From: an uncultured Lachnospiraceae bacterium
GTDB lineage: Bacteria > Bacillota > Clostridia > Lachnospirales > Lachnospiraceae
Direction: 5' to 3'
DNA length: 50,613 nucleotides
Assembly: GCA_947574135.1 (NCBI GenBank)
Contig: CANPIM010000022.1
Span: forward strand, 1 to 50,613
How positions within the stretch are numbered: position 1 is the first letter of the stretch; each line of letters begins with the position of its first letter. Shown one piece after another: positions 17,257 to 25,973 of this stretch. The notes beneath the pieces were generated by a model. That model saw nothing but the letters and a program-made list of their open reading frames with translations. It was not told the origin of the DNA and did no database searches. The position numbers and the translations under genes are program-made.

Positions 17257-18663
17257 CTATTGGTAACGAATCACCCTCTGAGCCTCTGCAAGACTTTGGC
17301 GCTTTCCGGCAGCCACCAGAGAAAACAGGGCTGTGCCGTAGGCCGCTTCCTCCGTATGTACGGGAATCTGTAAAGCACAGCCAAAAAGCTTCTCAAAAGC
17401 CTCCTGAAGGGCCGGGTTCATGCGGATCCCGTTGCCGGATCCCACAAGCTTTTGGGGCTTTTTCTCCAGCCGGGGCAGAATCTCCTCATAGAGCTCATAG
17501 AGCTCCCCGGCCATGCCCCAGAGAAATCCCCGGATAAAGGACTGGGGGGTGAGATTTTCCAGGGTAATGCCTGTCACCTCTCCCCTTTGCTTTGGATTTT
17601 CCCGGGTCCCGCAAAAACGGGGATCCACCTGTACGCGGGAATCCTCCTCTTTCGTCTCCTCCAGCAGGGCCGCCATCTGACCGTACAGCTTTCCGGATTC
17701 CTTCTCCCCGGCCATGCGCAGGACCTGACGGAAAAACTGCTCCAGGGCCGCATAGGCCCGGCCTCCACACAGGCAGGACCCGGCAAAAATAAAGTCATCC
17801 TGTACAAGGGGCCGAAGCTCCACGGGAGAATCCGGCACAAACCGCCGGGTGCCCAGGGAGATCTGGCTTCCCGTGCCCACATTCACCAGCACCGTATCCT
17901 CCATATCCCGCACCGAGCCCAGAAAGCTGGCCTGATTGTCTCCCAGAGCCACGCTTACCGGCACGCCCGCATACAAGGCCCTTCCGTCTTTTTGGGGAGA
18001 GGAGGCCTCACAGACCCGGCCCAACAATGCAGGGCCCTGCAAAACCCGGGGCAGCATGGAAGCCTTTAGGCCTGCCGCCTCTATTTTCTCTCTGTCAAAG
18101 CAGCCACGCTCCACATCAAAGAGCCCAAGGCTCGCCCCGTTGGAGGGGCTGATAGAGGGCTGGGAGCTACCTACCAGACGCTCCCCTATATAATCCCCAA
18201 TGGTGCAAAGCCTTCTGGCCTGCTTTGGCACCAGTCCCTTTTTCTGGTGATAATAATAAGTGGTCAGTCCAAAGCCCGTGGCCGCAAAGGAACCGGTTTC
18301 CCGGGACAAGGCCTCCCCGTAGGTTAGAGGCTTCCCCTCCTCCACGGGCTGATTGCCGCTCTCATCCTGCCAGGTGTAGAGGGGGCTTACCGCGTTTCCC
18401 TCCCCATCCACATAGAGGATTCCGTGCATCTGCCCGGTTAGGCCCATGCTGTCCACCTCTGGATGCCTGGTTCCCATTTCCTCCAGGAGCTCCTGAATCT
18501 TATTCCAGATTTTCTCCGGGTCCTGCTTTCTCTCAAAGGCCGCTCCCTCCCAAATTCCCGTGTCATTGGGCAATGTGCGGCTAAAAAGCACCTCTCCGGT
18601 CTCCCCGTCTACCACCACTCCACATATGGTGGTGGTTCCTATATCCAAACCAATCCCTTTCAT
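17257..18663 (-). CDS. FGGY-family carbohydrate kinase (sedoheptulokinase-like)
   Basis: A 468-residue ATP-dependent sugar kinase. The N-terminal GLDIGTTTICGVVVD is the phosphate-1 loop, GLTGQMHGILY is the typical substrate-side motif, and NVGTGSQISLG is the second ATP-binding loop. Overall it looks most like the sedoheptulokinase-related branch, but specificity in FGGY kinases cannot be read reliably by eye. The start is ATG 18663 (MKGIGLDIG); an ATG 9 nt upstream sits almost on the AAAGGA ribosome site. It follows the glycyl radical enzyme by 82 nt, so it probably phosphorylates that enzyme's substrate or product. Confidence 0.82.
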   Translation of the reverse strand: MKGIGLDIGTTTICGVVVDGETGEVLFSRTLPNDTGIWEGAAFERKQDPEKIWNKIQELLEEMGTRHPEVDSMGLTGQMHGILYVDGEGNAVSPLYTWQDESGNQPVEEGKPLTYGEALSRETGSFAATGFGLTTYYYHQKKGLVPKQARRLCTIGDYIGERLVGSSQPSISPSNGASLGLFDVERGCFDREKIEAAGLKASMLPRVLQGPALLGRVCEASSPQKDGRALYAGVPVSVALGDNQASFLGSVRDMEDTVLVNVGTGSQISLGTRRFVPDSPVELRPLVQDDFIFAGSCLCGGRAYAALEQFFRQVLRMAGEKESGKLYGQMAALLEETKEEDSRVQVDPRFCGTRENPKQRGEVTGITLENLTPQSFIRGFLWGMAGELYELYEEILPRLEKKPQKLVGSGNGIRMNPALQEAFEKLFGCALQIPVHTEEAAYGTALFSLVAAGKRQSLAEAQRVIRYQ

Positions 18664-18745
18664 GCTTCTATCCATTCCTTTCGCCGGTCCTTAGGCCCTA
18701 TTCCCGTCAGGCCGCCTTCTCTATTCTCTGTTTTCCCGGAAGCTG

Positions 18746-21121
18746 TTACACCCGGGTGGAATTCAAATCCAGCCGCTTGATAATATCCTGCTGAATAGCC
18801 GGCGACAGATCCAGGAAGTTTACAAAGGTTCCGTGTATGCGCATAATATAAACGCCGCTGGGTGCATACTTCTTGGGATTCTCCAGAACCTTGCGCAGGA
18901 TTTCCGGGGTGGTCACATTTACATATAGATAGAAGGGTGCAATGTTCTCATTCATCTCGTTAAAGAAGGTGGGGGCCAGCACCCGGGTCTTGAACTGCAT
19001 GCCCCGCTCCTCATAGGTCTTGCCTGTAAAGAACTTGGGGTCAATGCCATAGTGAGACGCATAGCCTCCCTGGAATTTCCCGTAGGGGAGCCTTAAGGCG
19101 GACAGAATCCGGAAGCCCAGTCCCTGGCCTGCCTCCCCATACAGAGGATCCACCCCATAGTTCAGCATTTCCCGGGCCTTTCTCCCGTCCGGGGTTGCTC
19201 CCGTCCAGTAGCCGTACAGAAGATGGGTGGAGGGCGTGGAATAATCCGGTCGGAAGGGATTCCCCAGGTAGTTTTTCTGAGAGGCCACCAGATCCGCGAT
19301 TTTTTCTGCTATCCGGGCCGCCTCCTCATCCACCTCCGGGATATTGTTTCCAAATTTGGGCGCTGCCAGCAGGAAATCCTGCAGCTCCTCATAGCCCTCA
19401 AAATTGCTCTGCAAGGCGGGAAGGAGATTTTTCGCCTCCTCGGGTTTTTCTGCCAAAAGCCGGTCTATGGCCAGAAAAGCATCGGCCACCACAGTAAGGC
19501 CGTGGATCAGACAGCCGCTTCCGTTGTACTTGGTTCCCTGCTCCCTGGTGTCCCGCATGTCAATGGCTGTCTCCATTCCCCCCATAAAGGCCGACAGGAA
19601 GGGAACAGGCTCCCTGGAAATGGCTTCCGAAGCTCCGTTGGCCGCCGTCACCATATGGCTTACATAGTATTCTGCATTCTCGTAAAACTTTTCCCGAATC
19701 TGCTCCAAAACTTCCCGATCCGTTAAGCCCTGTATGGTATCCGGTCCCATACGCTTGCCGGTGATCAGAGATTTTCCATGGTTCAGGGTCAGCTCCAGGA
19801 TTTTTCCCAGGTTTAGCCAGCTGTTGGTGGTATTTCCGTTGTCCTTTCCCATAATCAGGGGCTCCTGACAGCCGGCAATGGAGTAATCCGGCAGATCGCA
19901 GGCTTCCACCCCGCCCTTTTTCAGCACCTCAAACACAGCATCGTCGTTAAACAGGGACGGTGTGAGAACCCCCGGGGAGAAGAAGAATTTTCCCATATAT
20001 GCATAGATCTCATCCGGCGTATTTTTGTGAAGCTTCACCGAGAGAATGGGCTGTGGGAAGTTCATGTCATAGTATGCGTCCATAATGGCATAGCTCATCT
20101 CATTGGTGAGATCCCGGCCTTCCGTATCCCGGCCGCTGATAATCACGTTCTGGGAGATGGCCCAGCTTCTGTCTCCCACATTGAAGAATACCAGGAAATG
20201 CTTAAAAAGATCCCCTGCCTCCCGGCGGCTCAGATTCTCCATGGCCCGGTAGGGCTCGAAGATCCGGTCTGCATTTCCCACGGAAAAGGCGTAAGGGTTG
20301 GGGGCCTGCTCCATGCACATCACCTGCCAAAGAATCAGGAAGGACTGCATAGCCTCATACAGGCTCTCCGCCCCTTTTTCCGGCACTCTGTTAAGGGTTT
20401 CCTCCATGAGCGCAAGCTGCTTTTGCCGCTCCGGATTTGCCTCCTTTTGCTGCTCCCGGGCAAGCTTGGCATACCGGTGGGCAAGCTTTACCCCGCTTTT
20501 CAGAGTCAGAGCCATGGCCTGGCAGTTGATCCTCTTCTTTTCGTCAGCTTCCTCGTTGGCTCGCTTCTCAAGCCTCTCTATCATAGGGCCTACGCCCTCC
20601 CTGAGGGCTCCCCGGAAGTCGGGAATCACATGGCCGGTGACCTGCTCAATAAAGAAGGCCACCTCCCCGGTGTAGTCCTCGCAGGCCCCGTAGACCTCCT
20701 TTAGCTTCTGCACATAGGGAGAATCCTCCATATATTTTTTCACCGCCCCAATACGCTCAGGGGTAAATTCCTCGTTGGGCTCAATATCGTCAAAAACCGC
20801 TGTGGCATCACAGTAGCCGCAGAAGGTCTCCACCTGAAAGGCCGGGTTGATCAGGGCATAGGTCCTGGCAAAGGCATCCCGCTGGGTCCCGGCAAATACC
20901 GCGTGCTCGCTAATGGTCAGGGGCAGCATGTCAACAATCAGCTCCAGCCGCCGGGCCGCCGCCAGCTCCTCCGGCAGCTTCTTAAGCTCCTCCTGATGCA
21001 AAAATCCCGTCTCCCTGGCCAGAAACCAGCCGTCCAGACGGCCTAGGGACCGCTCCTGGGCAAAAAGCTTTTGGGCCATTTCTCCGATTTGTCCTGCTTG
21101 GTAAGCGTCTGATACTTTCAT
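18746..21121 (-). CDS. Glycyl radical enzyme of unassigned function (PFL-like)
   Basis: A 791-residue member of the pyruvate formate-lyase superfamily. The expected active-site thiyl Cys is C418 in IAGCQEPLIMG, followed by E420, the Glu that acts as general base in GRE dehydratases. The radical-bearing glycine is G764 in MRIHGTFVNFLDLSP. Classical PFL has two adjacent cysteines, while most GRE dehydratases read GCVEP and end RVxGY/F. GCQEP together with RIHGT therefore marks a separate clade. The Cys-x-Glu arrangement points to a dehydratase or C-O lyase rather than formate lyase. It sits between its activase and an FGGY kinase, suggesting a sugar or polyol substrate. Confidence 0.88.
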   Translation of the reverse strand: MKVSDAYQAGQIGEMAQKLFAQERSLGRLDGWFLARETGFLHQEELKKLPEELAAARRLELIVDMLPLTISEHAVFAGTQRDAFARTYALINPAFQVETFCGYCDATAVFDDIEPNEEFTPERIGAVKKYMEDSPYVQKLKEVYGACEDYTGEVAFFIEQVTGHVIPDFRGALREGVGPMIERLEKRANEEADEKKRINCQAMALTLKSGVKLAHRYAKLAREQQKEANPERQKQLALMEETLNRVPEKGAESLYEAMQSFLILWQVMCMEQAPNPYAFSVGNADRIFEPYRAMENLSRREAGDLFKHFLVFFNVGDRSWAISQNVIISGRDTEGRDLTNEMSYAIMDAYYDMNFPQPILSVKLHKNTPDEIYAYMGKFFFSPGVLTPSLFNDDAVFEVLKKGGVEACDLPDYSIAGCQEPLIMGKDNGNTTNSWLNLGKILELTLNHGKSLITGKRMGPDTIQGLTDREVLEQIREKFYENAEYYVSHMVTAANGASEAISREPVPFLSAFMGGMETAIDMRDTREQGTKYNGSGCLIHGLTVVADAFLAIDRLLAEKPEEAKNLLPALQSNFEGYEELQDFLLAAPKFGNNIPEVDEEAARIAEKIADLVASQKNYLGNPFRPDYSTPSTHLLYGYWTGATPDGRKAREMLNYGVDPLYGEAGQGLGFRILSALRLPYGKFQGGYASHYGIDPKFFTGKTYEERGMQFKTRVLAPTFFNEMNENIAPFYLYVNVTTPEILRKVLENPKKYAPSGVYIMRIHGTFVNFLDLSPAIQQDIIKRLDLNSTRV

Positions 21122-21145
21122 AGTTATCTCCTTATTTTAAGTTCC

Positions 21146-21232
21146 GCTTCAACCCTCCCAATGCTCATTCGTCTCGAAGGATTTCCGGCCGCCTCTTGCG
21201 TCCATAAATCCTTCCGAGCATTGTACGGGTTT
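21146..21232 (-). repeat. Large palindromic repeat before the glycyl radical enzyme gene
   Basis: Outer arms AACCC/GGGTT enclose AATGCTC/GAGCATT and GAAGGATTT/AAATCCTTC (21176-21184 and 21206-21214), giving a long hairpin between activase and enzyme genes. The outer part (AACCCGTACA at one end, GGGTTGAAGC at the other) recurs in shortened form before the PucR-type gene at 24973-25002. It could be a dispersed repeat or an RNA-processing hairpin that sets different levels of activase and enzyme. Confidence 0.6.
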
Positions 21233-21267
21233 CCGCTGTTTTTTTAGTTCCGCCTCAGCTCCGGGGC

Positions 21268-22047
21268 TCAGGTATGGATCACTTGTATCCCGGCCTTTCG
21301 GAAGGCCTCCTCAAATTCGGCCACCCGCTCCTCTGTGACAAAGCCGTCCTTCATAAGATACTCCATGCCACATTGCTCCCACTTATCCCTTCCGTATTCG
21401 TGGTAGGGCAGGATTTCCAGGGTGGCCTTATCCATGGGATTGCTATGGAAAAAGCCAAGAAAGCCCTCCAGGGCCTCCGGGGTGTCGTTAAATCCGTGAA
21501 CCAGGGGAATTCGCAGGGCTACCCCACGGCCGGAGGCCAGGATTTTTTCCAGATTTTCCCGGGTTCTCTCATTGGAAGCTCCCGTCACCCTTTTATGTAC
21601 CCCTGCATCCGGGTGCTTAAAGTCCAGGATCAGATAATCCACAAGGGGCAGCAGCTCCATAAGCCGGGGATGGGTCCCGTTGTTTTCCATGGCAATGTGA
21701 ATTTCCCGGCTCTTTAGCCGCTCCATAAGCTCCCTTAAGGGCTCAAACTGCATGGTGGGCTCTCCGCCTGTAAAGGTCACGCCTCCGCCCTCAAAAAACA
21801 GCATGCGGCTGCGCATAACCTCCTCGCAGATCTCCTCCAGAGAATACTCCTGAAAGGAGCGCTTTTTCCGTACCCGGCCGCTTTCCGGATCCTTTATCTG
21901 CATGACACACCCCTCCAGGGACAGCCCCTCAGGATTGGCACACCAGGGACATCGCAGGTTGCAGCCCTGCAGGTGATATACCAGCCGGTTTCCCGGTCCG
22001 TCCTGGGAATAGTTAAACCCTTTTTGAATAATTCGCAGACTGCTCAT
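21268..22047 (-). CDS. Glycyl-radical enzyme activating protein (radical SAM)
   Basis: This 259-residue radical SAM enzyme would install the glycyl radical on the enzyme encoded 146 nt downstream. The cluster motif is C29-x3-C33-x2-C36 (GCNLRCPWCANPEG), and GGEP (94-97) is the SAM-binding motif. The segment between them is short and lacks the eight-Cys ferredoxin insert of most GRE-dehydratase activases, so it resembles the PFL-activase type. The start is ATG 22047, 9 nt after AAAGGA; an upstream in-frame ATG at 22110 lies in the promoter region. It is the first gene of the activase-GRE-kinase operon. Confidence 0.9.
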   Translation of the reverse strand: MSSLRIIQKGFNYSQDGPGNRLVYHLQGCNLRCPWCANPEGLSLEGCVMQIKDPESGRVRKKRSFQEYSLEEICEEVMRSRMLFFEGGGVTFTGGEPTMQFEPLRELMERLKSREIHIAMENNGTHPRLMELLPLVDYLILDFKHPDAGVHKRVTGASNERTRENLEKILASGRGVALRIPLVHGFNDTPEALEGFLGFFHSNPMDKATLEILPYHEYGRDKWEQCGMEYLMKDGFVTEERVAEFEEAFRKAGIQVIHT

Positions 22048-22120
22048 TGTTCCCATTCCTTTTTGTGCTTTCTCTTTTCTATGGATAGGTTTTCTATTAT
22101 AGCCTATCATATTTTCTTAT

Positions 22121-22143
22121 TTTTGTCAAATCATTTAACAAAA
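22121..22143. promoter_or_regulatory. Near-perfect 23-bp palindrome, probable ROK operator
   Basis: Arms TTTTGTCAAAT and ATTTAACAAAA flank a central C and are complementary at all but one pair. The site lies between the divergent activase and ROK genes. On the minus strand it contains TTGACA (22129-22124), a possible -35. The nearest TATAAT (22101-22096) is 22 nt away and TATGAT (22111-22106) only 12 nt, so the exact promoter is unsettled. It fits a repressor site in base content and symmetry. Confidence 0.7.
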
Positions 22144-22254
22144 TAAAAAAAAACTTTCTCCCCGCTTATTTCCAAATACTGCCTTCCCGCCCCGCCCCTT
22201 TTCTGCTATACTAAGTAACAGACATCCAAACCCAGGAAAGGCCTGAAAGCTGCC

Positions 22255-23424
22255 ATGAAAAAAATCACAAGAAACGCCGACTATACCAAACAATACAATC
22301 GAAAGCTGCTCCTAAAGCTGCTCCTGAAAAAAAATATGTCCCGGGCGGATCTGGCCAGGGATATGGGCCTTACCCGGGCCTCCATCTCCATTATTGCGGA
22401 GGAAATGCTAAAGAGCGGCATCCTGACAGAGCTGGCTCCCGTAAGCGCCCAGCGGGGGCGAAGCCCGGTTCCCCTGTCTGTAAATCCGGAGGCCTTTTAT
22501 GCCTTCGGAGTGTTTCTAAACCGGAAAAAATGCTCCGCCGGGCTGGTGGATATCAGCGGCCGGTGTGATCTCCTGACGGAAATCCCCCTGACCGGAAGGG
22601 AGACTCCCGGACCTGTCATAGAATCTCTCTGTGACGCCATGCGAAACAGCCTAAAGGGACGGCCGGATATCCGTTCCCGGCTGCTGGGCATCGGCATCAG
22701 CTGCCCCGGCCCTCTAAAGCTGGCCCAGGGCACGATCTTAAACCCTCCCGGCTTTGAGGGCTGGCACCAAACCCCCATGGCCCGGGAGTTTTCCGCCCGC
22801 ATGGAGCTGCCGGCCTTTGTCTGGGACAATGCGGACGCCCTGGCTATCTACAATCACCGCTTTGGCCCTCACCGGGACATCAGCGATTTTCTCCTGCTGT
22901 TGGTGGACACCGGTATCGGCTCCGGCATTGTAATGAAGGATAAAATCTACCATGGCGCCGGGGCCGCCTCCCCGGAGCTGGGACACATCTCCATCCGCTA
23001 TGACGGACGGCCCTGCAGCTGCGGCAACCAGGGCTGTCTGGAGGCCTATGCCGCCATCCCCAATCTGCTCTCCAAGGCCGGCTGGCCCTATCCGGACTGG
23101 CCCCAGGTCATAGCCCACCTTAAGGAGCCGGCCGCCCAAACGCTTCTGGAGACCGAGGCGGACTATCTGGCTGCCGGCCTGATTACCGCCCTAAACCTCT
23201 TCGATCTTCGCACCATTTATCTGGCGGGCGATATTCTCACAGGCTTTGAGGAGATTTCCTCCCGGATTCAAAAGCGCCTCCAGGGGCCGCCGGCCCTTCG
23301 GGAAAAAGCCCCTGTATTGCTGCTGCCCTCCCACACGGCCAGGGACTACGAGACCATCGCAGGCGCCAATATTATTTTCAGTATGTTTCTGGACTCTGTT
23401 CCTCCCTTTTCCGTCTCCGTCTGA
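22255..23424 (+). CDS. ROK family transcriptional repressor
   Basis: A 389-residue NagC/XylR-type regulator. The N-terminal winged helix (about 18-70, MSRADLARDMGLTRASISIIAEEML) binds DNA. The C-terminal ROK domain has the phosphate loop DTGIGSGIV and the zinc motif CSCGNQGCLEAYA. Its divergent placement next to the glycyl-radical operon, with a palindrome between, makes it the likely repressor of that operon, relieved by a sugar. An extended -10, TGCTATACT near 22205-22213, precedes it. AGGAAAGG lies a little far (about 13 nt) from the ATG. Confidence 0.88.
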   Translation: MKKITRNADYTKQYNRKLLLKLLLKKNMSRADLARDMGLTRASISIIAEEMLKSGILTELAPVSAQRGRSPVPLSVNPEAFYAFGVFLNRKKCSAGLVDISGRCDLLTEIPLTGRETPGPVIESLCDAMRNSLKGRPDIRSRLLGIGISCPGPLKLAQGTILNPPGFEGWHQTPMAREFSARMELPAFVWDNADALAIYNHRFGPHRDISDFLLLLVDTGIGSGIVMKDKIYHGAGAASPELGHISIRYDGRPCSCGNQGCLEAYAAIPNLLSKAGWPYPDWPQVIAHLKEPAAQTLLETEADYLAAGLITALNLFDLRTIYLAGDILTGFEEISSRIQKRLQGPPALREKAPVLLLPSHTARDYETIAGANIIFSMFLDSVPPFSVSV

Positions 23425-23439
23425 GGAGGACCTTGCCTG

Positions 23440-24948
23440 TCACGCATCTCTCCTTGTAAAATGATCGATTTGATAGGACATTTCCAGCAAAAAACGCACC
23501 CTGCTGGCGCCAAGCTCCACCTGGGTCAGGCTTTGTATCCGGTCCAGCCGGTAATTCAGAGAATTCCGGTGGATATATAGCTTCTCGGCCGTATCCTTCA
23601 CACTGCAGCCGCAGGCCAGATAGGTCTCCAGGGTATGGTAGAGATCCGTTCCATTCACATGATCATACCGGCTCAGCAGGGCCAGGGCCGGATGGCAGTA
23701 GAGCCCAAGCTTCTCCGGCTCCCTTGTGGCATCCAGCAGATCGTAGAAGGCATAGTCCGTATACAGACTTACAGTCTTTTCCGGAGAAAGCCTGGCCGAG
23801 AGCTCCAGGGCCCGCATAGCCTGGGCATAGTATCTGGAAAATTTTTCCACATTAAAAAATACATTGGAAACCCCTATGCGCACATATTCCTTTGCGGAGA
23901 GCTCCTCCAAGCATCCTGCCATGTCCGCCGAAAGTCCGGGAGCCTCCTTCAGGGGAACCAGGGCCCCAATTCCCTTCTCATGAAAGGTAAACCGGGTATC
24001 CGGAAGCAAGCGAACCAGATGCTTTGCCACCTCCTTTACATGCTTCTGCCCCAGATACCGGCTCTGCCGGATACACAGAGCACACAGATGAGGGGAAAAT
24101 TTTAGCCCTGTAAGCTGGGGAGCGATCTCCTCCGGGGGTGCGCCGATAAGCAGATCATAGAGAAGCTTCTGGTAAACGGTGTTATCCGGAATCAGGTAGG
24201 GAGCATAGCGGGAAATCGCTTCCCCGGCCGCCGCGCTGATCACCGGAAGAAGCTTCAGATGGGCCGGTGAGATAGGCGTTTCCTTTTCCAGCATCAGCAC
24301 AATCCCCGCAAAGATTCCCCGGATATAGATCTTGCTGGACAGCTTCCGAAGAGGGGAGGCGTAGCAGGTGACCACCACGGGATCGGAATTTTGGGCAGCA
24401 TTTTTTACAGCCTCTATGTTTTGTACAGCGCTGACAAATTCATAGGTGCAGTATCCCAAACGTATGTACTCCTCCCAGAGGGGATCGTCGATGGGAAATA
24501 TGGTGGAACAGGCCAGAATCTTAAAATTGGGGTCTAACAGCACCAGGGAGTTTCCAAGCTTAGCGGCCGCAAGATTAATGATGGGCTCAATACTTTGGGA
24601 GCGGGCCGCACAGTCCAGCATTTCCCCGTAAAAGCCCTGGCTGCGGGAGGCGTCCAGCACAGCCTTGGCGGCATTAAAGGCCCGGAAAAGCTCATGGGCC
24701 TCCACAAGGGCCAGGCTGGTTTCCTGTTGAAGGGAAATCTCCCCCTCTCCCCTGGCCAGCACACACTGGGGCGGCAGCTTCTGCCCCGCCAGCTGCTCTG
24801 CGTATCCAAAGTACAGAATCTCTTTCTCATATTCCTTCTGTGTGCCGTCAAGAAAGGCCACATCCGACAGATTAAAAATGTCCTCCGCGTGCAAAATTTT
24901 TATAGAAGTCCCTGGACAAATTTCATTGATTAACGTGGTAAACAGCAT
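23440..24948 (-). CDS. PucR-type transcriptional regulator
   Basis: A 502-residue regulator. The C-terminus (about 440-495) carries the PucR helix-turn-helix: CSVKDTAEKLYIHRNSLNYRLDRIQ. The central region resembles the GGDEF-like fold of CdaR/PucR proteins, and the N-terminal half is a probable sensor region without a named domain. The ribosome site is AGGAGGAG just before ATG 24948. It diverges from the SDR-OYE genes, and palindromes overlap its own promoter, so it is the likely regulator of both itself and that pair. It converges on the ROK gene with a 15-nt gap. Confidence 0.85.
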   Translation of the reverse strand: MLFTTLINEICPGTSIKILHAEDIFNLSDVAFLDGTQKEYEKEILYFGYAEQLAGQKLPPQCVLARGEGEISLQQETSLALVEAHELFRAFNAAKAVLDASRSQGFYGEMLDCAARSQSIEPIINLAAAKLGNSLVLLDPNFKILACSTIFPIDDPLWEEYIRLGYCTYEFVSAVQNIEAVKNAAQNSDPVVVTCYASPLRKLSSKIYIRGIFAGIVLMLEKETPISPAHLKLLPVISAAAGEAISRYAPYLIPDNTVYQKLLYDLLIGAPPEEIAPQLTGLKFSPHLCALCIRQSRYLGQKHVKEVAKHLVRLLPDTRFTFHEKGIGALVPLKEAPGLSADMAGCLEELSAKEYVRIGVSNVFFNVEKFSRYYAQAMRALELSARLSPEKTVSLYTDYAFYDLLDATREPEKLGLYCHPALALLSRYDHVNGTDLYHTLETYLACGCSVKDTAEKLYIHRNSLNYRLDRIQSLTQVELGASRVRFLLEMSYQIDHFTRRDA

Positions 24949-24972
24949 AAAGCTCCTCCTAATCAGACTTTT

Positions 24973-25002
24973 GCTTCAACCCTTCCGGCTCTGTACGGGT
25001 TT
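24973..25002 (-). repeat. Short copy of the palindromic repeat in the pucR-type leader
   Basis: On the minus strand AACCCGTACA, a short loop and GGGTTGAAGC form a small hairpin upstream of the ribosome site. The same two ends bound the larger hairpin at 21146-21232, whose inner arms are absent here. Confidence 0.5.
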
Positions 25003-25011
25003 TCCCTCCTC

Positions 25012-25044
25012 AGTATAGTGCACGGTGCACAAATTGTCAATTTG
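25012..25044 (-). promoter_or_regulatory. Near-consensus promoter with two overlapping palindromes (PucR-type switch)
   Basis: Minus-strand TTGACA (25040-25035), 17 nt, then TATACT (25017-25012) drives the PucR-type gene. A 13-bp palindrome, GTGCAC-G-GTGCAC (25018-25030), fills the spacer. A 15-bp palindrome, CAAATTG-T-CAATTTG (25030-25044), covers the -35. Both arm pairs are exact. Occupancy would block polymerase, as expected for autoregulation. Confidence 0.75.
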
Positions 25045-25063
25045 GATTCAGGCAGCAGAACCG

Positions 25064-25092
25064 TTTTCAAAAGGTGCTTCCCTGTCTATAAT
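25064..25092 (+). promoter_or_regulatory. Promoter of the SDR-OYE operon
   Basis: TTTTCA (25064-25069), a 17-nt spacer and TATAAT (25087-25092). The weak -35 lies about 20 bp from the nearer palindrome, consistent with activation by a bound regulator. Confidence 0.6.
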
Positions 25093-25191
25093 AGGCACAT
25101 AGAGGGAACCACTTGTTGGCAGATAAGCACATGTCTGGCTCTCTGCCGGCAAGTATGGTTTTTCCATTATAAAGAAAAGGAGAGATGGGGT

Positions 25192-25947
25192 ATGAGATTT
25201 CAGGATAAGGTTGCAATCGTAACAGGTTCCACCAAGGGGATTGGCAAGGCTACGGCTATTTTAATGGCAGAGCAGGGCGCAAAGGTTGTGGTGGTAGGGA
25301 CTACCGAGGATGCGGGAAAGGCTGTGGCTGCTCAGATTCAGGAGGCAGGGGGAGAGGCTATTTTCCAGAGAACGGACGTAACCTCCGGGGAGGCCCTGGA
25401 TGCTCTGGTGCAGGCCACTCTTCAAGCCTACGGGAAAATCGATATTCTGGTAAACAATGCAGGGGTGGGCGGCAGCCTGGCCAATATGGATCAGATCACC
25501 GACGAGGAATGGGACAAGGTGCTGGCCACCAACCTGACGGCTCCCTTCCAGCTTATGAAGCGGGTCATTCCCCTTATGGAAAAGGCCGGGGGCGGCACCA
25601 TTGTAAATATTGCCTCCATGGCTTCTACAGGAGCGGGCCGGGGCGGCATCGCCTATACCACCGCCAAGCATGGATTTTTGGGACTGACCCGGCAGATTGC
25701 CCTGGATCACGGCCATTCCGGCATTCGTATCAACGCCGTATTGCCCGGGCCCATTGATACCCAGATGATCGCCAGGGTTTTGAGTATGCCGCAGCACCCG
25801 GTAAATATGAAAATCAAGATGAGCCCCTCCGGCCGTCCGGGCAGCCCGGAAGAGGTGGCAAAGGCCATTGCATTTTTGGCCAGCGACGAGTCCAGCTATA
25901 TTCACGGCGCAGCCTTGGCTGTGGACGGCGGCTACACCATCTTTTGA
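25192..25947 (+). CDS. SDR family NAD(P)-dependent oxidoreductase
   Basis: A 251-residue classical short-chain dehydrogenase/reductase. The cofactor loop is TGSTKGIGKA (about 11-20), followed by NNAG, and the catalytic set is Ser in NIASMAS with Y-x3-K in AYTTAKHG. It most resembles FabG-like or gluconate-5-dehydrogenase-like enzymes that interconvert a ketone and a secondary alcohol. The start is ATG 25192, preceded by AAAAGGAG about 8 nt away; an in-frame ATG at 25018 lies inside the regulatory palindromes. The OYE-ADC fusion follows 26 nt downstream, so the two should act in one pathway. Confidence 0.9.
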   Translation: MRFQDKVAIVTGSTKGIGKATAILMAEQGAKVVVVGTTEDAGKAVAAQIQEAGGEAIFQRTDVTSGEALDALVQATLQAYGKIDILVNNAGVGGSLANMDQITDEEWDKVLATNLTAPFQLMKRVIPLMEKAGGGTIVNIASMASTGAGRGGIAYTTAKHGFLGLTRQIALDHGHSGIRINAVLPGPIDTQMIARVLSMPQHPVNMKIKMSPSGRPGSPEEVAKAIAFLASDESSYIHGAALAVDGGYTIF

Positions 25948-25973
25948 CAGACCCAGCGTAAGGAGGAATTTAT

